Below, piece by piece: positions 1-7,129 of a DNA stretch of 7,503 bases. Where the stretch lies: contig JAYYEV010000086.1 in NCBI GenBank assembly GCA_036159515.1, positions 1 through 7,503 on the forward strand. Reading direction: 5' to 3'. Under the pieces are notes generated by a model that saw only the letters and a program-made list of their open reading frames with translations, had not been told where the DNA came from and made no database searches. Within the stretch, counting starts at the first letter, position 1; each line of letters starts with the position of its first letter. Origin of the DNA: GCA-002727735 sp036159515. Lineage in GTDB: Bacteria > Bacteroidota > Bacteroidia > Flavobacteriales_D > Parvicellaceae. Made by a program: the position numbers and the translations under genes.

Positions 1-491
1 CTGAGCCTTTCAAATCTAGTCTTAAAGTTTTGACTTGAAATATCCCCAATCCGAAGACCGTTTCTGCCTGTTTTATCCATATACGTAGGGCCTATACCTT
101 TAAGTGTTGAGCCTATCTTACGTTTTCCTTTTGCTTTTTCTGATGCCCTGTCCAACAATTTGTGAGTAGGTAAAATTAAATGTGCTTTTTTAGAAATGAA
201 TAATTTTTGAACTACGTCTACATTTAGCTTTTCTAATTCTTCAATTTCCTTTTTTAGAATTATTGGATCTATTACTACACCATTGCCTATGATATTAACT
301 ACATTATTTCTAAAAATTCCAGAAGGAATGGTGTGCAATACATGTTTAATTCCTTCAAATTCTAAGGTATGGCCTGCATTTGGTCCACCCTGAAATCTTG
401 CAATGATGTCGTAGTCAGGTGTCAATACATCTACGATTTTACCTTTACCCTCATCGCCCCATTGAAGGCCTAATAGTACGTCAGCTCCCAT
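1..491 (-). CDS. purA: Adenylosuccinate synthetase, N-terminal 163 residues (3' end beyond window)
   Basis: PurA joins IMP and aspartate using GTP to give adenylosuccinate, the first committed step to AMP, in the cytoplasm. The translated fragment begins MGADVLLGLQWGDEGKGK, the family's GTP-binding loop. It includes the catalytic Asp13, the conserved ARFQGGPNAGHT segment with His41, the NGVVIDP segment near residues 70-76, and the STLKGIGPTY segment near residue 130. Family members are about 420-430 residues, so roughly 60% lies beyond the left edge. The ATG at 489-491 is the natural start, because the conserved core follows within three residues. It lies inside the end of the STAS gene: the two overlap by 11 nt (481-491), which suggests translational coupling. 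The frame is intact as far as it can be read. PurA is a known target of ppGpp inhibition in other bacteria, which makes its position downstream of rel notable. The identification is very secure. Confidence 0.97.
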   Translation of the reverse strand, partial: MGADVLLGLQWGDEGKGKIVDVLTPDYDIIARFQGGPNAGHTLEFEGIKHVLHTIPSGIFRNNVVNIIGNGVVIDPIILKKEIEELEKLNVDVVQKLFISKKAHLILPTHKLLDRASEKAKGKRKIGSTLKGIGPTYMDKTGRNGLRIGDISSQNFKTRFERL

Positions 492-840
492 AACTCATCT
501 TCTTTTTAAAATCACTAAGATTTTTAGTTTCTTGTTTTATTGTAAAAATGGTATTTAATTTTGTTGTAATTAATAAAGCGTCTATGCTGCTGTTAATATT
601 ACATAGATAAGTATCACCTCCATGGTTTCTTGTAGTTGAAAGAATCTTTAATAGCTGATTAAATCCAGAACTATTTATGTAATTTAAATGTTGCATATTT
701 ATGACAGCTGTATTGCAATTCTGATTAATAAGCGATACCGTTTTTTCCATAAATTCCTTTGCATCATCCTCCATGATCAGTTTCCCAATTAAATCTACCC
801 ATACGTAGGGCCCTTCTTGTTCAACAGAAGATTCAAACAT
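481..840 (-). CDS. STAS-domain protein (anti-sigma-factor-antagonist-like)
   Basis: This 119-residue single-domain protein fits a STAS fold: an N-terminal strand region (residues 12-22), a helix (about 24-40), a core strand AVINMQHLNYI, then N56-S57-S58-G59 followed by a helix, and a C-terminal helix region. In SpoIIAA-type antagonists the equivalent motif is D-S-S-G, and the second serine is phosphorylated by a partner kinase/anti-sigma factor. Here the serines and glycine remain but the Asp is Asn. No signal peptide or membrane segment is seen, so it should be cytoplasmic. Its ATG (838-840) shares one base with the fur stop codon, and its 3' end overlaps purA by 11 nt, so it sits in the same transcript. 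No anti-sigma factor, phosphatase or sigma factor is visible nearby, so its partner is unknown. The domain call is fairly sure; the precise role is not. Confidence 0.8.
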   Translation of the reverse strand: MFESSVEQEGPYVWVDLIGKLIMEDDAKEFMEKTVSLINQNCNTAVINMQHLNYINSSGFNQLLKILSTTRNHGGDTYLCNINSSIDALLITTKLNTIFTIKQETKNLSDFKKKMSYGS

Positions 841-1289
841 TATTCCTTCTTTTTACCATAAAAATAGAGTTTATGATCATTGATCTCTACATTATAAATT
901 TCTTCAATAGTCTTTCTAATATTTTGGATTCTTGGGTCACAGAACTCAATTACTTCTCCATCGTTAAGGATAAGATGATCATGTTGTTTGAATTCAAATG
1001 ACTTTTCAAAATTAGAGCTATTTTGACCAAACTGATGTTTTTTAATCAACTCGCAGTCCAATAAAAGATCTATTGTATTATAAAGTGTAGCTCTGCTAAC
1101 TCTATAGTTTTTTTCTTTCATTTTAATGTACAATTCTTCAATATCAAAATGTCCTTTTATGGCATAGATTTCTGCAAGGATGGCGAATCTCTCAGGAGTT
1201 TTTCTGTGCCCTTTTTCATTTAAGTAGCCTAAAAAGACTTCTCTCACTCTTTCTTGTATGTCTGAAATGTTTTCCAAAATATTTGACAA
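840..1289 (-). CDS. Fur-family metal-dependent-type transcriptional regulator lacking CxxC zinc motifs
   Basis: This 149-residue protein has the Fur arrangement. The N-terminal winged helix carries the family's HRKTPERFAIL segment (28-37), His47 in GHFDIEEL and the recognition helix SRATLYNTIDLL (65-76). The C-terminal dimerisation domain follows, with FKQHDHLI (100-107) and VIEFCDPRI (113-121). His103, Asp104, His105 and Glu115 could serve a regulatory metal site. The usual HLICxxCG zinc-binding cysteines are absent: the segment reads HLILNDGEVIEF, one residue shorter. No second CxxC occurs at the C-terminus; only isolated Cys79 and Cys117 remain. The start is a TTG at 1287-1289. A stop codon at 1299-1301 closes the frame upstream and no ATG occurs before residue 57, so TTG is the best choice; a nearby ATT is less likely. 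It starts 20 nt after rel and overlaps the STAS gene by one base. Whether it senses iron, peroxide or something else cannot be told. Confidence 0.88.
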   Translation of the reverse strand: MSNILENISDIQERVREVFLGYLNEKGHRKTPERFAILAEIYAIKGHFDIEELYIKMKEKNYRVSRATLYNTIDLLLDCELIKKHQFGQNSSNFEKSFEFKQHDHLILNDGEVIEFCDPRIQNIRKTIEEIYNVEINDHKLYFYGKKKE

Positions 1290-1309
1290 AAATAGAATTT
1301 AATTGGTTA

Positions 1310-3496
1310 TTACTCCATTCTTACTACTTTTTCAATTCCCTCAATATTTCTTAGTTTTCTAATAAGGTTTTCAAGGTGGTTTTTATCATAAACATAAAGC
1401 ATTATATTGCCTTCAAAAACCCCATCTTTGGAATCAAAGTTTAATGATTTCATATTTACTTTTTCCAGATCGGATATGATAGTAGTAAGTTCCTTGACCA
1501 GTCCTACGTTGTCTATTCCAATAAATTTTAGTCCCGTAATAAATGCATCTCTTTTGTAATCCTTCCAGTTTGCAGCTAAAATTCTGTATGCATAGTTTGC
1601 TCTTAATTGCCTTGCATTTGGGCAATTATTCCTATGAATTTTAATTCCATCATTTATGGTGATAAAACCAAATACCTGATCACCTGGTAAAGGATTGCAA
1701 CACGGGGCTAATTTGTAATCTAGATTTGGATCTGCACCTTCACCTATTATTATTTCGTTCTCATTTCCTCTCACTCGTTGAACTAATGACTCGAAAGTGT
1801 TCTTTATACTTTTCGTTATGGAAGAGCTGATGTATAGTTGCCCTGATTTATGATTAATCTCTTTAATTTTGCTTAAGTCAACTGTTCCTTGAGCAATTTG
1901 AAAGAAAAATTCTGTGTGTTCTTTAAAATGGTAATGTTTTAAAATAATTTTAAGATTATTTTCTGAAAAATTAAGTTTTAAAGCGTTTAGTTTACGTTCT
2001 AGAATTTCCTTGCCATTAATAGCTAATTTCTTTTTTTCTTCTTTTAGAGTTTGCTTGATTTTTGATTTGGCTTTTGAAGTAATGACAAAGTCTAACCAAG
2101 CTTCTTTAGGTATTTGTTTCTTAGAAGTTAAAATTTCTATTTGATCTCCACTCTTAAGTACGTAACTTAAAGGAACTAATTTACTATTTACTTTAGCTCC
2201 TATACAACTGATACCAACGTCTGTATGCACAGAGAAGGCAAAGTCTAATGCAGTTGCATTTTTAGGCAATGTGAAAAGATCGCCCTTTGGTGTAAAGACG
2301 TATATTTCGTCACTATATAAATTTGTTTTAAAATCATCAAGAAAATCTGAAGTGTTGGAATCCTTGTTTTCCATGATTTCTCTAATTTCGGAAATCCACT
2401 TATCAAACCCTGTATTTTTATCGGTTCCTTCTTTATATCTCCAATGTGCTGCTAGTCCTTTTTCAGCAATATCATCCATCCTTCTACTTCTTATCTGTAC
2501 TTCTACCCATTTTCCTGTAGGACTCATAACGGTTGTATGAAGTGATTCATAGCCATTTTGCTTTGGATAAGAAATCCAATCTCTTAATCTCTCTGGATTC
2601 GGAATGTAAAAATCGGTAACAACGCTATATACTTTCCAACAGTCAGCTTTCTCTTCAGGAGAGTCAAGAATAATTCTAATTGCAAAAACATCAAAAACTT
2701 CTTCAAAATCAACTCCTTTATCTTTCATTTTTCGATAAATAGAAGGAATTGATTTCGTTCTCGCTTTCAATTTGTACCGATAACCCTGATTATCCAGCTC
2801 TTTTTTAATGGGGTGACTGAATTTTTGTATGTAGCGATCTCTTACTGCTTTGGTCTTTTCTAATTTACTTTTAATCAGGTTGTAATCATTTGGATAAGTA
2901 AACTTGAAAGATAAATCTTCCATTTCTGTTTTTATAGAATAGAGACCCAATCTGTGGGCTAAAGGGGCATATAAATACGCCGTTTCAGAAGCAATTTTGA
3001 GTTTTTTGATCTCCTTCATAGAATCCAATGTTCTCATATTGTGAAGTCTATCGGCTAATTTTATAAGAATTACTCTGACATCATCTGGGATAGTTAAGAA
3101 CATTTTCTTAAAATTTTCAGCTTGTGAAGAACTAGTAAAATCAAATTCTCCAGAAATCTTAGTTAGACCGTCGATTATATTCCTCACTTTAGTACCGAAA
3201 TTGTTTTCGATGTCTTTTAAGGTGATGTTTGTATCTTCTACTGTATCGTGTAATAGTGCACATACAATAGAAGTTGGACCTAAACCAATCTCATCTGCAC
3301 AAATTCTTGCCACAGCAAGGGGGTGAAAAATATAAGGTTCACCTGACTTACGCCTCATGGATTGGTGTGCCTTAGAGGCTAAGTTGAAAGCCTTTCTAAT
3401 AATTTTAGTTTCTTCCTTTGAGCGATCGGATTTTATAGATCTTAAAACACCTCTGTAGGCATTCAGAATCATTTTATTTTCCTGCTCAATTTCCAT
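1310..3496 (-). CDS. rel: Bifunctional (p)ppGpp synthetase/hydrolase, RelA/SpoT family
   Basis: This 728-residue long-form Rel makes (p)ppGpp from ATP and GTP/GDP and degrades it, controlling the stringent response. The HD hydrolase domain (about 35-190) keeps its metal ligands: His58, the His83-Asp84 pair, E87-D88 in HDTVEDT, and Asp149 in LADRLHNMRT, so hydrolysis should be active. The synthetase domain (about 225-360) retains RTKSIPSIYRKM, DVFAIRII, GYESLHTTV, VEVQIRS and AAHWRYKEG, so synthesis should also be active. A TGS domain follows (about 396-457, DEIYVFTPKGD), then a helical region, a zinc-finger-like segment with Cys599, Cys600 and Cys625, and a C-terminal ACT domain (about 652-728). 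The length is normal for the family. The ATG at 3494-3496 lies 3 nt after the fahA stop, implying a common transcript. Having both activities suggests a single Rel enzyme, as in many Bacteroidota, but this window cannot show whether another copy exists. Confidence 0.97.
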   Translation of the reverse strand: MEIEQENKMILNAYRGVLRSIKSDRSKEETKIIRKAFNLASKAHQSMRRKSGEPYIFHPLAVARICADEIGLGPTSIVCALLHDTVEDTNITLKDIENNFGTKVRNIIDGLTKISGEFDFTSSSQAENFKKMFLTIPDDVRVILIKLADRLHNMRTLDSMKEIKKLKIASETAYLYAPLAHRLGLYSIKTEMEDLSFKFTYPNDYNLIKSKLEKTKAVRDRYIQKFSHPIKKELDNQGYRYKLKARTKSIPSIYRKMKDKGVDFEEVFDVFAIRIILDSPEEKADCWKVYSVVTDFYIPNPERLRDWISYPKQNGYESLHTTVMSPTGKWVEVQIRSRRMDDIAEKGLAAHWRYKEGTDKNTGFDKWISEIREIMENKDSNTSDFLDDFKTNLYSDEIYVFTPKGDLFTLPKNATALDFAFSVHTDVGISCIGAKVNSKLVPLSYVLKSGDQIEILTSKKQIPKEAWLDFVITSKAKSKIKQTLKEEKKKLAINGKEILERKLNALKLNFSENNLKIILKHYHFKEHTEFFFQIAQGTVDLSKIKEINHKSGQLYISSSITKSIKNTFESLVQRVRGNENEIIIGEGADPNLDYKLAPCCNPLPGDQVFGFITINDGIKIHRNNCPNARQLRANYAYRILAANWKDYKRDAFITGLKFIGIDNVGLVKELTTIISDLEKVNMKSLNFDSKDGVFEGNIMLYVYDKNHLENLIRKLRNIEGIEKVVRME

Positions 3497-3499
3497 CTA

Positions 3500-4780
3500 T
3501 TATTTTGCGGGTAATACTAAGGTGCTAACTTCACCAAATCCAATTTTTACATCCTTATTCTGGGCAGAACCTCTCATGATTACCGTATCTCCGTCATGAA
3601 TAAATTTTCGGGTTGATCCGTCAGGCATGGAAATGGGCTTGGTACCTTTCCAACTTATTTCAAGCATAGAGCCAAAGGCTTCTTTTTCATTACCAGAAAT
3701 AGTTCCTGAAGCTAACAGATCTCCACATCTTATATCACATCCATTAATAGTATGGTGAGCTAGCTGTTGGTTCATGTTCCAGTACATATTTTTGAAATTA
3801 CTCTTTGAAACTACTTTCTCTTCTCCACTTGATATTTTGATGGCTACTTCTAAGTTAATATCATAATGTTTTTCTCCCTGATATTCTAAATAAGGAAGTA
3901 CTGCAGGATCCTGTTTTGGTCCTGGTATTTTATAGGGTTGTAAGGCGTCAAGAGTTACAATCCATGGTGACATAGAACTGGCAAAGTTTTTAGCTAAAAA
4001 GGGTCCGAGGGGGACATATTCCCACTTTTGAATATCTCTTGCAGACCAGTCATTAAACAAGCACATGCCGAAAATATAGTCATCCGCCTCATCAGTATTT
4101 ATGGAGTCGCCTAGGGGTTTACCATCAAAGGTGAAAAAACCCATTTCTAGTTCAAAATCTAATAATTTACATGGTCCAAAAACAGGATTTGGTTGATCTT
4201 CAGGTTTTTGTTGACCTTTAGGTCTGTAAATAGGTGTTCCAGACAGTATTACAGAGGATGACCTTCCATGGTAGCCTACTGGTATATGCTTCCAATTTGG
4301 TAAAAGAGCATTGTTAGGGTCTCTAAACATACAACCTACATTGTAAGCATGTTGTTCGCTAGAATAGAAATCAGTGTAATCTCCTATTTCAATGGGTAAA
4401 TGTAGAGTAGCTATTGATTGGCTATCTAATACTAAACTACAATGATTTTGATTAGACTGTAGTTCATCATTTTTTTGGTCTAATAAATTTGAAATCTGAT
4501 CCCTAAGTGCTCTTACGGCAGACTTTCCATGTTTCATCATGGTGTTTAAATGGCTTCTTTTAAAATCACCAGTATTAAACGGTAATTCATTTAGATATCC
4601 TAGTTCTTTTAAAGTGGCTAAGTCTAAAATAAGTTCGCCAATGGCAACACCAACTCTTTTACTTTTTTTCTCTGTGGAAAAAATTCCAAACGGTAAGTTT
4701 TGAATAGGAAAATCCGAGTCATTTGGTACTTCTATCCATGATTTTAAAGTTGGGTCATTTGCTTTAATTAGATTCACCAT
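3500..4780 (-). CDS. fahA: Fumarylacetoacetase
   Basis: FAH hydrolyses 4-fumarylacetoacetate to fumarate and acetoacetate, the last step of tyrosine and homogentisate catabolism. The 426-residue product matches the eukaryotic-type full-length enzyme (N-terminal SH3-like domain, then the FAH fold). By comparison with the mammalian enzyme, all active-site residues appear at a constant offset of +11. The metal ligands are Asp137, Glu210, Glu212 and Asp244. The general base is His144 in SSEQHAYNVG. Arg153, Tyr170, Gln251, Tyr255 and Lys264 complete the pocket, within DYTDFYS, GYHGRSSS, NDWSARDIQKWEYVPLGPF and nearby segments. The ATG at 4778-4780 overlaps the end of glyA by 7 nt; the next codon, GTG, is a possible alternative start. 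No other tyrosine-degradation gene (hppD, hmgA) is in the window, so its place between glyA and rel looks positional rather than pathway-based. The function is very secure. Confidence 0.96.
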   Translation of the reverse strand: MVNLIKANDPTLKSWIEVPNDSDFPIQNLPFGIFSTEKKSKRVGVAIGELILDLATLKELGYLNELPFNTGDFKRSHLNTMMKHGKSAVRALRDQISNLLDQKNDELQSNQNHCSLVLDSQSIATLHLPIEIGDYTDFYSSEQHAYNVGCMFRDPNNALLPNWKHIPVGYHGRSSSVILSGTPIYRPKGQQKPEDQPNPVFGPCKLLDFELEMGFFTFDGKPLGDSINTDEADDYIFGMCLFNDWSARDIQKWEYVPLGPFLAKNFASSMSPWIVTLDALQPYKIPGPKQDPAVLPYLEYQGEKHYDINLEVAIKISSGEEKVVSKSNFKNMYWNMNQQLAHHTINGCDIRCGDLLASGTISGNEKEAFGSMLEISWKGTKPISMPDGSTRKFIHDGDTVIMRGSAQNKDVKIGFGEVSTLVLPAK

Positions 4781-6048
4781 TTAAAAAGTGGTTTAGAATT
4801 CATTAGACTGTTCACTTCTAATTTTACTTTTGACAATGCTATTTCGTTGTTGGCATTTGTAAGAGCCTGATCAATAAGTTCGGTAATAATTTCAATATCA
4901 CCTTTATGTACACCTCTGGTAGTAATAGCGGCCGTACCAATTCTAATACCACTTGTTACAAAGGGCGATTTATCATCAAAAGGCACCATATTTTTATTTA
5001 CAGTGATATCTGCCAAGCCTAATGCAAATTCTGCATCTTTACCAGTAATATTTTTGTTTCGTAAATCAATTAATATGCAATGATTATCTGTTCCATTAGA
5101 AATAATTTTGTATCCCTTTTGTAGTAGGATATTCGCCATGTGTGATGCATTATTGACCACGTTTTCAGTGTAATCTTTATATTCTTTTTTTGATGCTTCT
5201 TCAAATGCAACGGCTTTGGCAGCAATAATATGTTCTAACGGGCCGCCTTGAGTTCCGGGGAACACAGCACCATCTAACATGGAAGATAATTTTTTTGTTT
5301 TTCCGGATTTGAGTTTAATACCCCATGGGTTTTCGATGTCACTTCCCATCATGATAATGCCTCCTCTAGGCCCTCGTAGTGTTTTATGGGTAGTAGAAGT
5401 TACAATATGGCAATGTGGAAGAGGATCATTAAGTATACCAGAAGCAATAAGTCCAGATGGGTGAGAAATGTCAGCTAAAAGAATTGCACCTACTTCGTCT
5501 GCAATTGATCGTAATGCTTTATAATCCCAATCTCTAGAATAAGCAGAGGCCCCACATATAATCATCTTTGGTCTTACTCCATTAGCTTGATCTTTTACCT
5601 TGTTGTAATCAATAACACCAGTGTTTTCTTCAACACCATAAAAGTGAGCGTCATATAGTTTACCCGAAAAATTTACTGGAGATCCGTGAGTTAGGTGTCC
5701 TCCATGAGATAAATCAAAACCTAAAATGGAGTCACCAGGTTTCAAGCAAGCTAAAAAAACAGCGGCATTTGCTTGTGACCCAGAATGAGGTTGCACATTA
5801 GCCCAAGATGCACCAAATAATTTTTTTAATCTTTCAATAGCTAAATTCTCAACCTTGTCAACAACTTCACATCCACCGTAATATCTTTTTAATGGTAACC
5901 CTTCCGCATATTTATTAGTTAGAATTGAACCGCTAGCGTTCATTACGCCTTCACTTGCATAATTTTCAGACGCAATTAATTCAATTCCTCTGGTTTGTCT
6001 TGATCTTTCTTCGTGGATAAGATCTAATATTTCCTCGTCTTTAAACAT
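4774..6048 (-). CDS. glyA: Serine hydroxymethyltransferase
   Basis: GlyA is a cytoplasmic PLP enzyme that converts serine and tetrahydrofolate to glycine and 5,10-methylene-THF, supplying one-carbon units for purine and thymidylate synthesis. The 424-residue product is full length and shows RGIELIASENYAS (20-32), the NKYAEGLPLKRYYGGCE segment (45-61), QPHSGSQAN (86-94) and the cofactor-binding Asp193 in LADISHPSGL. The PLP-binding Lys222 lies in STTHKTLRGPRGG and the carboxylate-binding Arg369 in SGIRIGTAAITTRG. An insertion containing NPWGIK after residue 239, before AVFPGTQGGP, is typical of Bacteroidota and supports the taxonomic reading. The ATG at 6046-6048 places the conserved N-terminus correctly. 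The gene ends inside the start of fahA (7-nt overlap) and begins 29 nt after the membrane-protein gene. A candidate -7 element lies in that gap, so it may be the first gene of its own transcript. Confidence 0.98.
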   Translation of the reverse strand: MFKDEEILDLIHEERSRQTRGIELIASENYASEGVMNASGSILTNKYAEGLPLKRYYGGCEVVDKVENLAIERLKKLFGASWANVQPHSGSQANAAVFLACLKPGDSILGFDLSHGGHLTHGSPVNFSGKLYDAHFYGVEENTGVIDYNKVKDQANGVRPKMIICGASAYSRDWDYKALRSIADEVGAILLADISHPSGLIASGILNDPLPHCHIVTSTTHKTLRGPRGGIIMMGSDIENPWGIKLKSGKTKKLSSMLDGAVFPGTQGGPLEHIIAAKAVAFEEASKKEYKDYTENVVNNASHMANILLQKGYKIISNGTDNHCILIDLRNKNITGKDAEFALGLADITVNKNMVPFDDKSPFVTSGIRIGTAAITTRGVHKGDIEIITELIDQALTNANNEIALSKVKLEVNSLMNSKPLFKW

Positions 6049-6065
6049 AAATTTAAGCTTTAAAA

Positions 6066-6073
6066 CAAATTTA
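6066..6073 (-). promoter_or_regulatory. Candidate Bacteroidota -7 promoter element for glyA
   Basis: On the minus strand this octamer reads TAAATTTG, an exact fit to the Bacteroidota -7 consensus TAnnTTTG. It ends 17 nt before the glyA ATG, which would allow a short leader. No convincing TTTG -33 element is seen 19-21 nt upstream, and such octamers arise easily in AT-rich DNA. The call therefore rests on position and one motif only. If real, it would start the glyA-fahA-rel-fur-STAS-purA string separately from the exosortase genes. Confidence 0.3.
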
Positions 6074-6077
6074 GTAT

Positions 6078-6536
6078 TTAGGTTTTATTTTTGATTCGGT
6101 TGTTGGCATAAAAAGCCAATAAAAACGTAATTGGGTATAAAATAGATTGAACAAAATGACTTAACTCAATTGCAACAGCGTAAATGTGTGAGTTTTCATT
6201 TAGATAAGCATAATAAATATATAATAGTAAAGATGAAAGCATGATGATTACCCCACCTAAAGCGAACGTTTTTTTAAACTCGTTATGCATTTCATCTCTC
6301 CAAATTACTTTGCTAAAAAAAAGCCCGATTGCAAGAAAAAAAACATAAAAAAGTAAAGCTAAAACCCACTTTAAATTAGCTATTGCAGAGGAACTGAGTG
6401 AATTAATAAATACAAGGACCAATGAATCAGTATAATTAATGCTATCTAAGTTTAAAGCTTGATAATGTAAAAATTGAAGTTGAAGATTAAAATTCACAAA
6501 AATATAGTCTCTTAGAAATTCAAAATAAATACCCAA
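6078..6536 (-). CDS. XrtX-associated-type multi-pass membrane protein
   Basis: This 152-residue hydrophobic protein has three clear membrane segments at about residues 57-77, 91-111 and 124-144. It has a predicted polar loop with Trp79-Arg80-Asp81 after the first segment and a lysine/asparagine-rich C-terminal tail. The ELSHFVQSILYP segment (124-135), together with the position directly behind an exosortase, resembles the 'XrtX-associated membrane protein' family found with exosortase X in Bacteroidota; this is recognition from memory, not a search. Its biochemical role is unknown, and an accessory role in sorting or processing is inferred from linkage. The start shown is TTG (6534-6536). A stop at 6549-6551 closes the frame and there is no upstream ATG, so the start must be TTG or a rarer codon. 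It begins 35 nt after the exosortase stop and ends 29 nt before glyA. Confidence 0.75.
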   Translation of the reverse strand: MGIYFEFLRDYIFVNFNLQLQFLHYQALNLDSINYTDSLVLVFINSLSSSAIANLKWVLALLFYVFFLAIGLFFSKVIWRDEMHNEFKKTFALGGVIIMLSSLLLYIYYAYLNENSHIYAVAIELSHFVQSILYPITFLLAFYANNRIKNKT

Positions 6537-6571
6537 GATGATAAGTAATTATAAAATTATTTTATTGTTTC

Positions 6572-7129
6572 TCAAGAGTTTGTGAATTTTCTAATAAAAA
6601 ACAGCCAGAGCAATAACATAGCTGAATAGATAATGATTTGAAATGTAATGTTATGGTTGAAATCTAATATCGTTGGATTTACAGCAGCTATGTATGTTAA
6701 TGAGGCGACTCTCATTACGTTTAATAGATGAAGGATAAAAATTCCAATAGGAATATATATCAATTTGTATATCCATCTGCTGCCTAAACAAAGAATAAAA
6801 ATGCTAAAAACACCAAATATTTTAATACCATTACATGGTTCTCCAATCCAAACTCCATGCTGATATTTGTATTTTAAAATTTTGGATACTACCATATCTC
6901 CATGTATTTCTATATTGGTTTCAAAACCCAATAACTCCAATAGAAAATTAGCTTGTTCAGCTAGTATAACCGAGAATGAAGTTAGAATATCATATTCTGT
7001 ATTGGCAAATGTGATATCATAAATAAAATGATACGAAATGAACCAAATAATAATTAAAGGAATAAAGAGTACAAGAAATCTGGAAGATGGATTTAATTTG
7101 TTTATCAATGAGTTGATTTGTTGTAGCAT
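6572..7129 (-). CDS. xrtX: Exosortase, XrtX type
   Basis: Exosortases are inner-membrane transpeptidase-like enzymes that recognise C-terminal sorting signals on exported proteins. This 185-residue, multi-pass protein has hydrophobic stretches at about 17-36, 50-67, 103-118, 121-145 and 162-180. The family catalytic residues are all present: Cys99 in IGEPCNGI, Arg140 in LNVMRVASL and His159 in FNHNITFQ, each placed at or near a membrane segment as expected. The short length (no fused C-terminal domain), the adjacent small PID-motif protein and the following accessory membrane gene point to the XrtX subtype of Bacteroidota. The ATG at 7127-7129 lies within the end of the upstream small gene (25-nt overlap), implying co-translation. 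A downstream TTG at residue 8 is a weaker alternative. The family call is secure; the subtype is likely. Confidence 0.92.
   Translation of the reverse strand: MLQQINSLINKLNPSSRFLVLFIPLIIIWFISYHFIYDITFANTEYDILTSFSVILAEQANFLLELLGFETNIEIHGDMVVSKILKYKYQHGVWIGEPCNGIKIFGVFSIFILCLGSRWIYKLIYIPIGIFILHLLNVMRVASLTYIAAVNPTILDFNHNITFQIIIYSAMLLLWLFFIRKFTNS

Noticed and set aside
81..812. A 12-base direct repeat (ATACGTAGGGCC) in purA and again in the STAS gene
   Set aside because: The copies fall in different reading frames encoding GPTY and GPYV. A shared 12-mer is expected by chance in 7.5 kb, and no further copies or spacing pattern were seen.
1434..1625. Minus-strand reading frame of 63 codons inside rel
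   Set aside because: It lies wholly in another frame of the conserved rel C-terminal region, and its product has no recognisable features.
2271..2540. Plus-strand reading frame of 89 codons opposite rel
   Set aside because: It is antisense to the conserved TGS/synthetase coding region of rel, with no supporting motif; a shadow frame.
5279..5464. Plus-strand reading frame of 61 codons opposite glyA
   Set aside because: It is antisense to the PLP-lysine region of glyA; its openness follows from the conserved codons on the other strand.
6541..6571. AT-rich imperfect inverted repeat after the exosortase stop
   Set aside because: The possible stem is A/T only with no GC core or clear U-tract, so a terminator or structured RNA cannot be supported.
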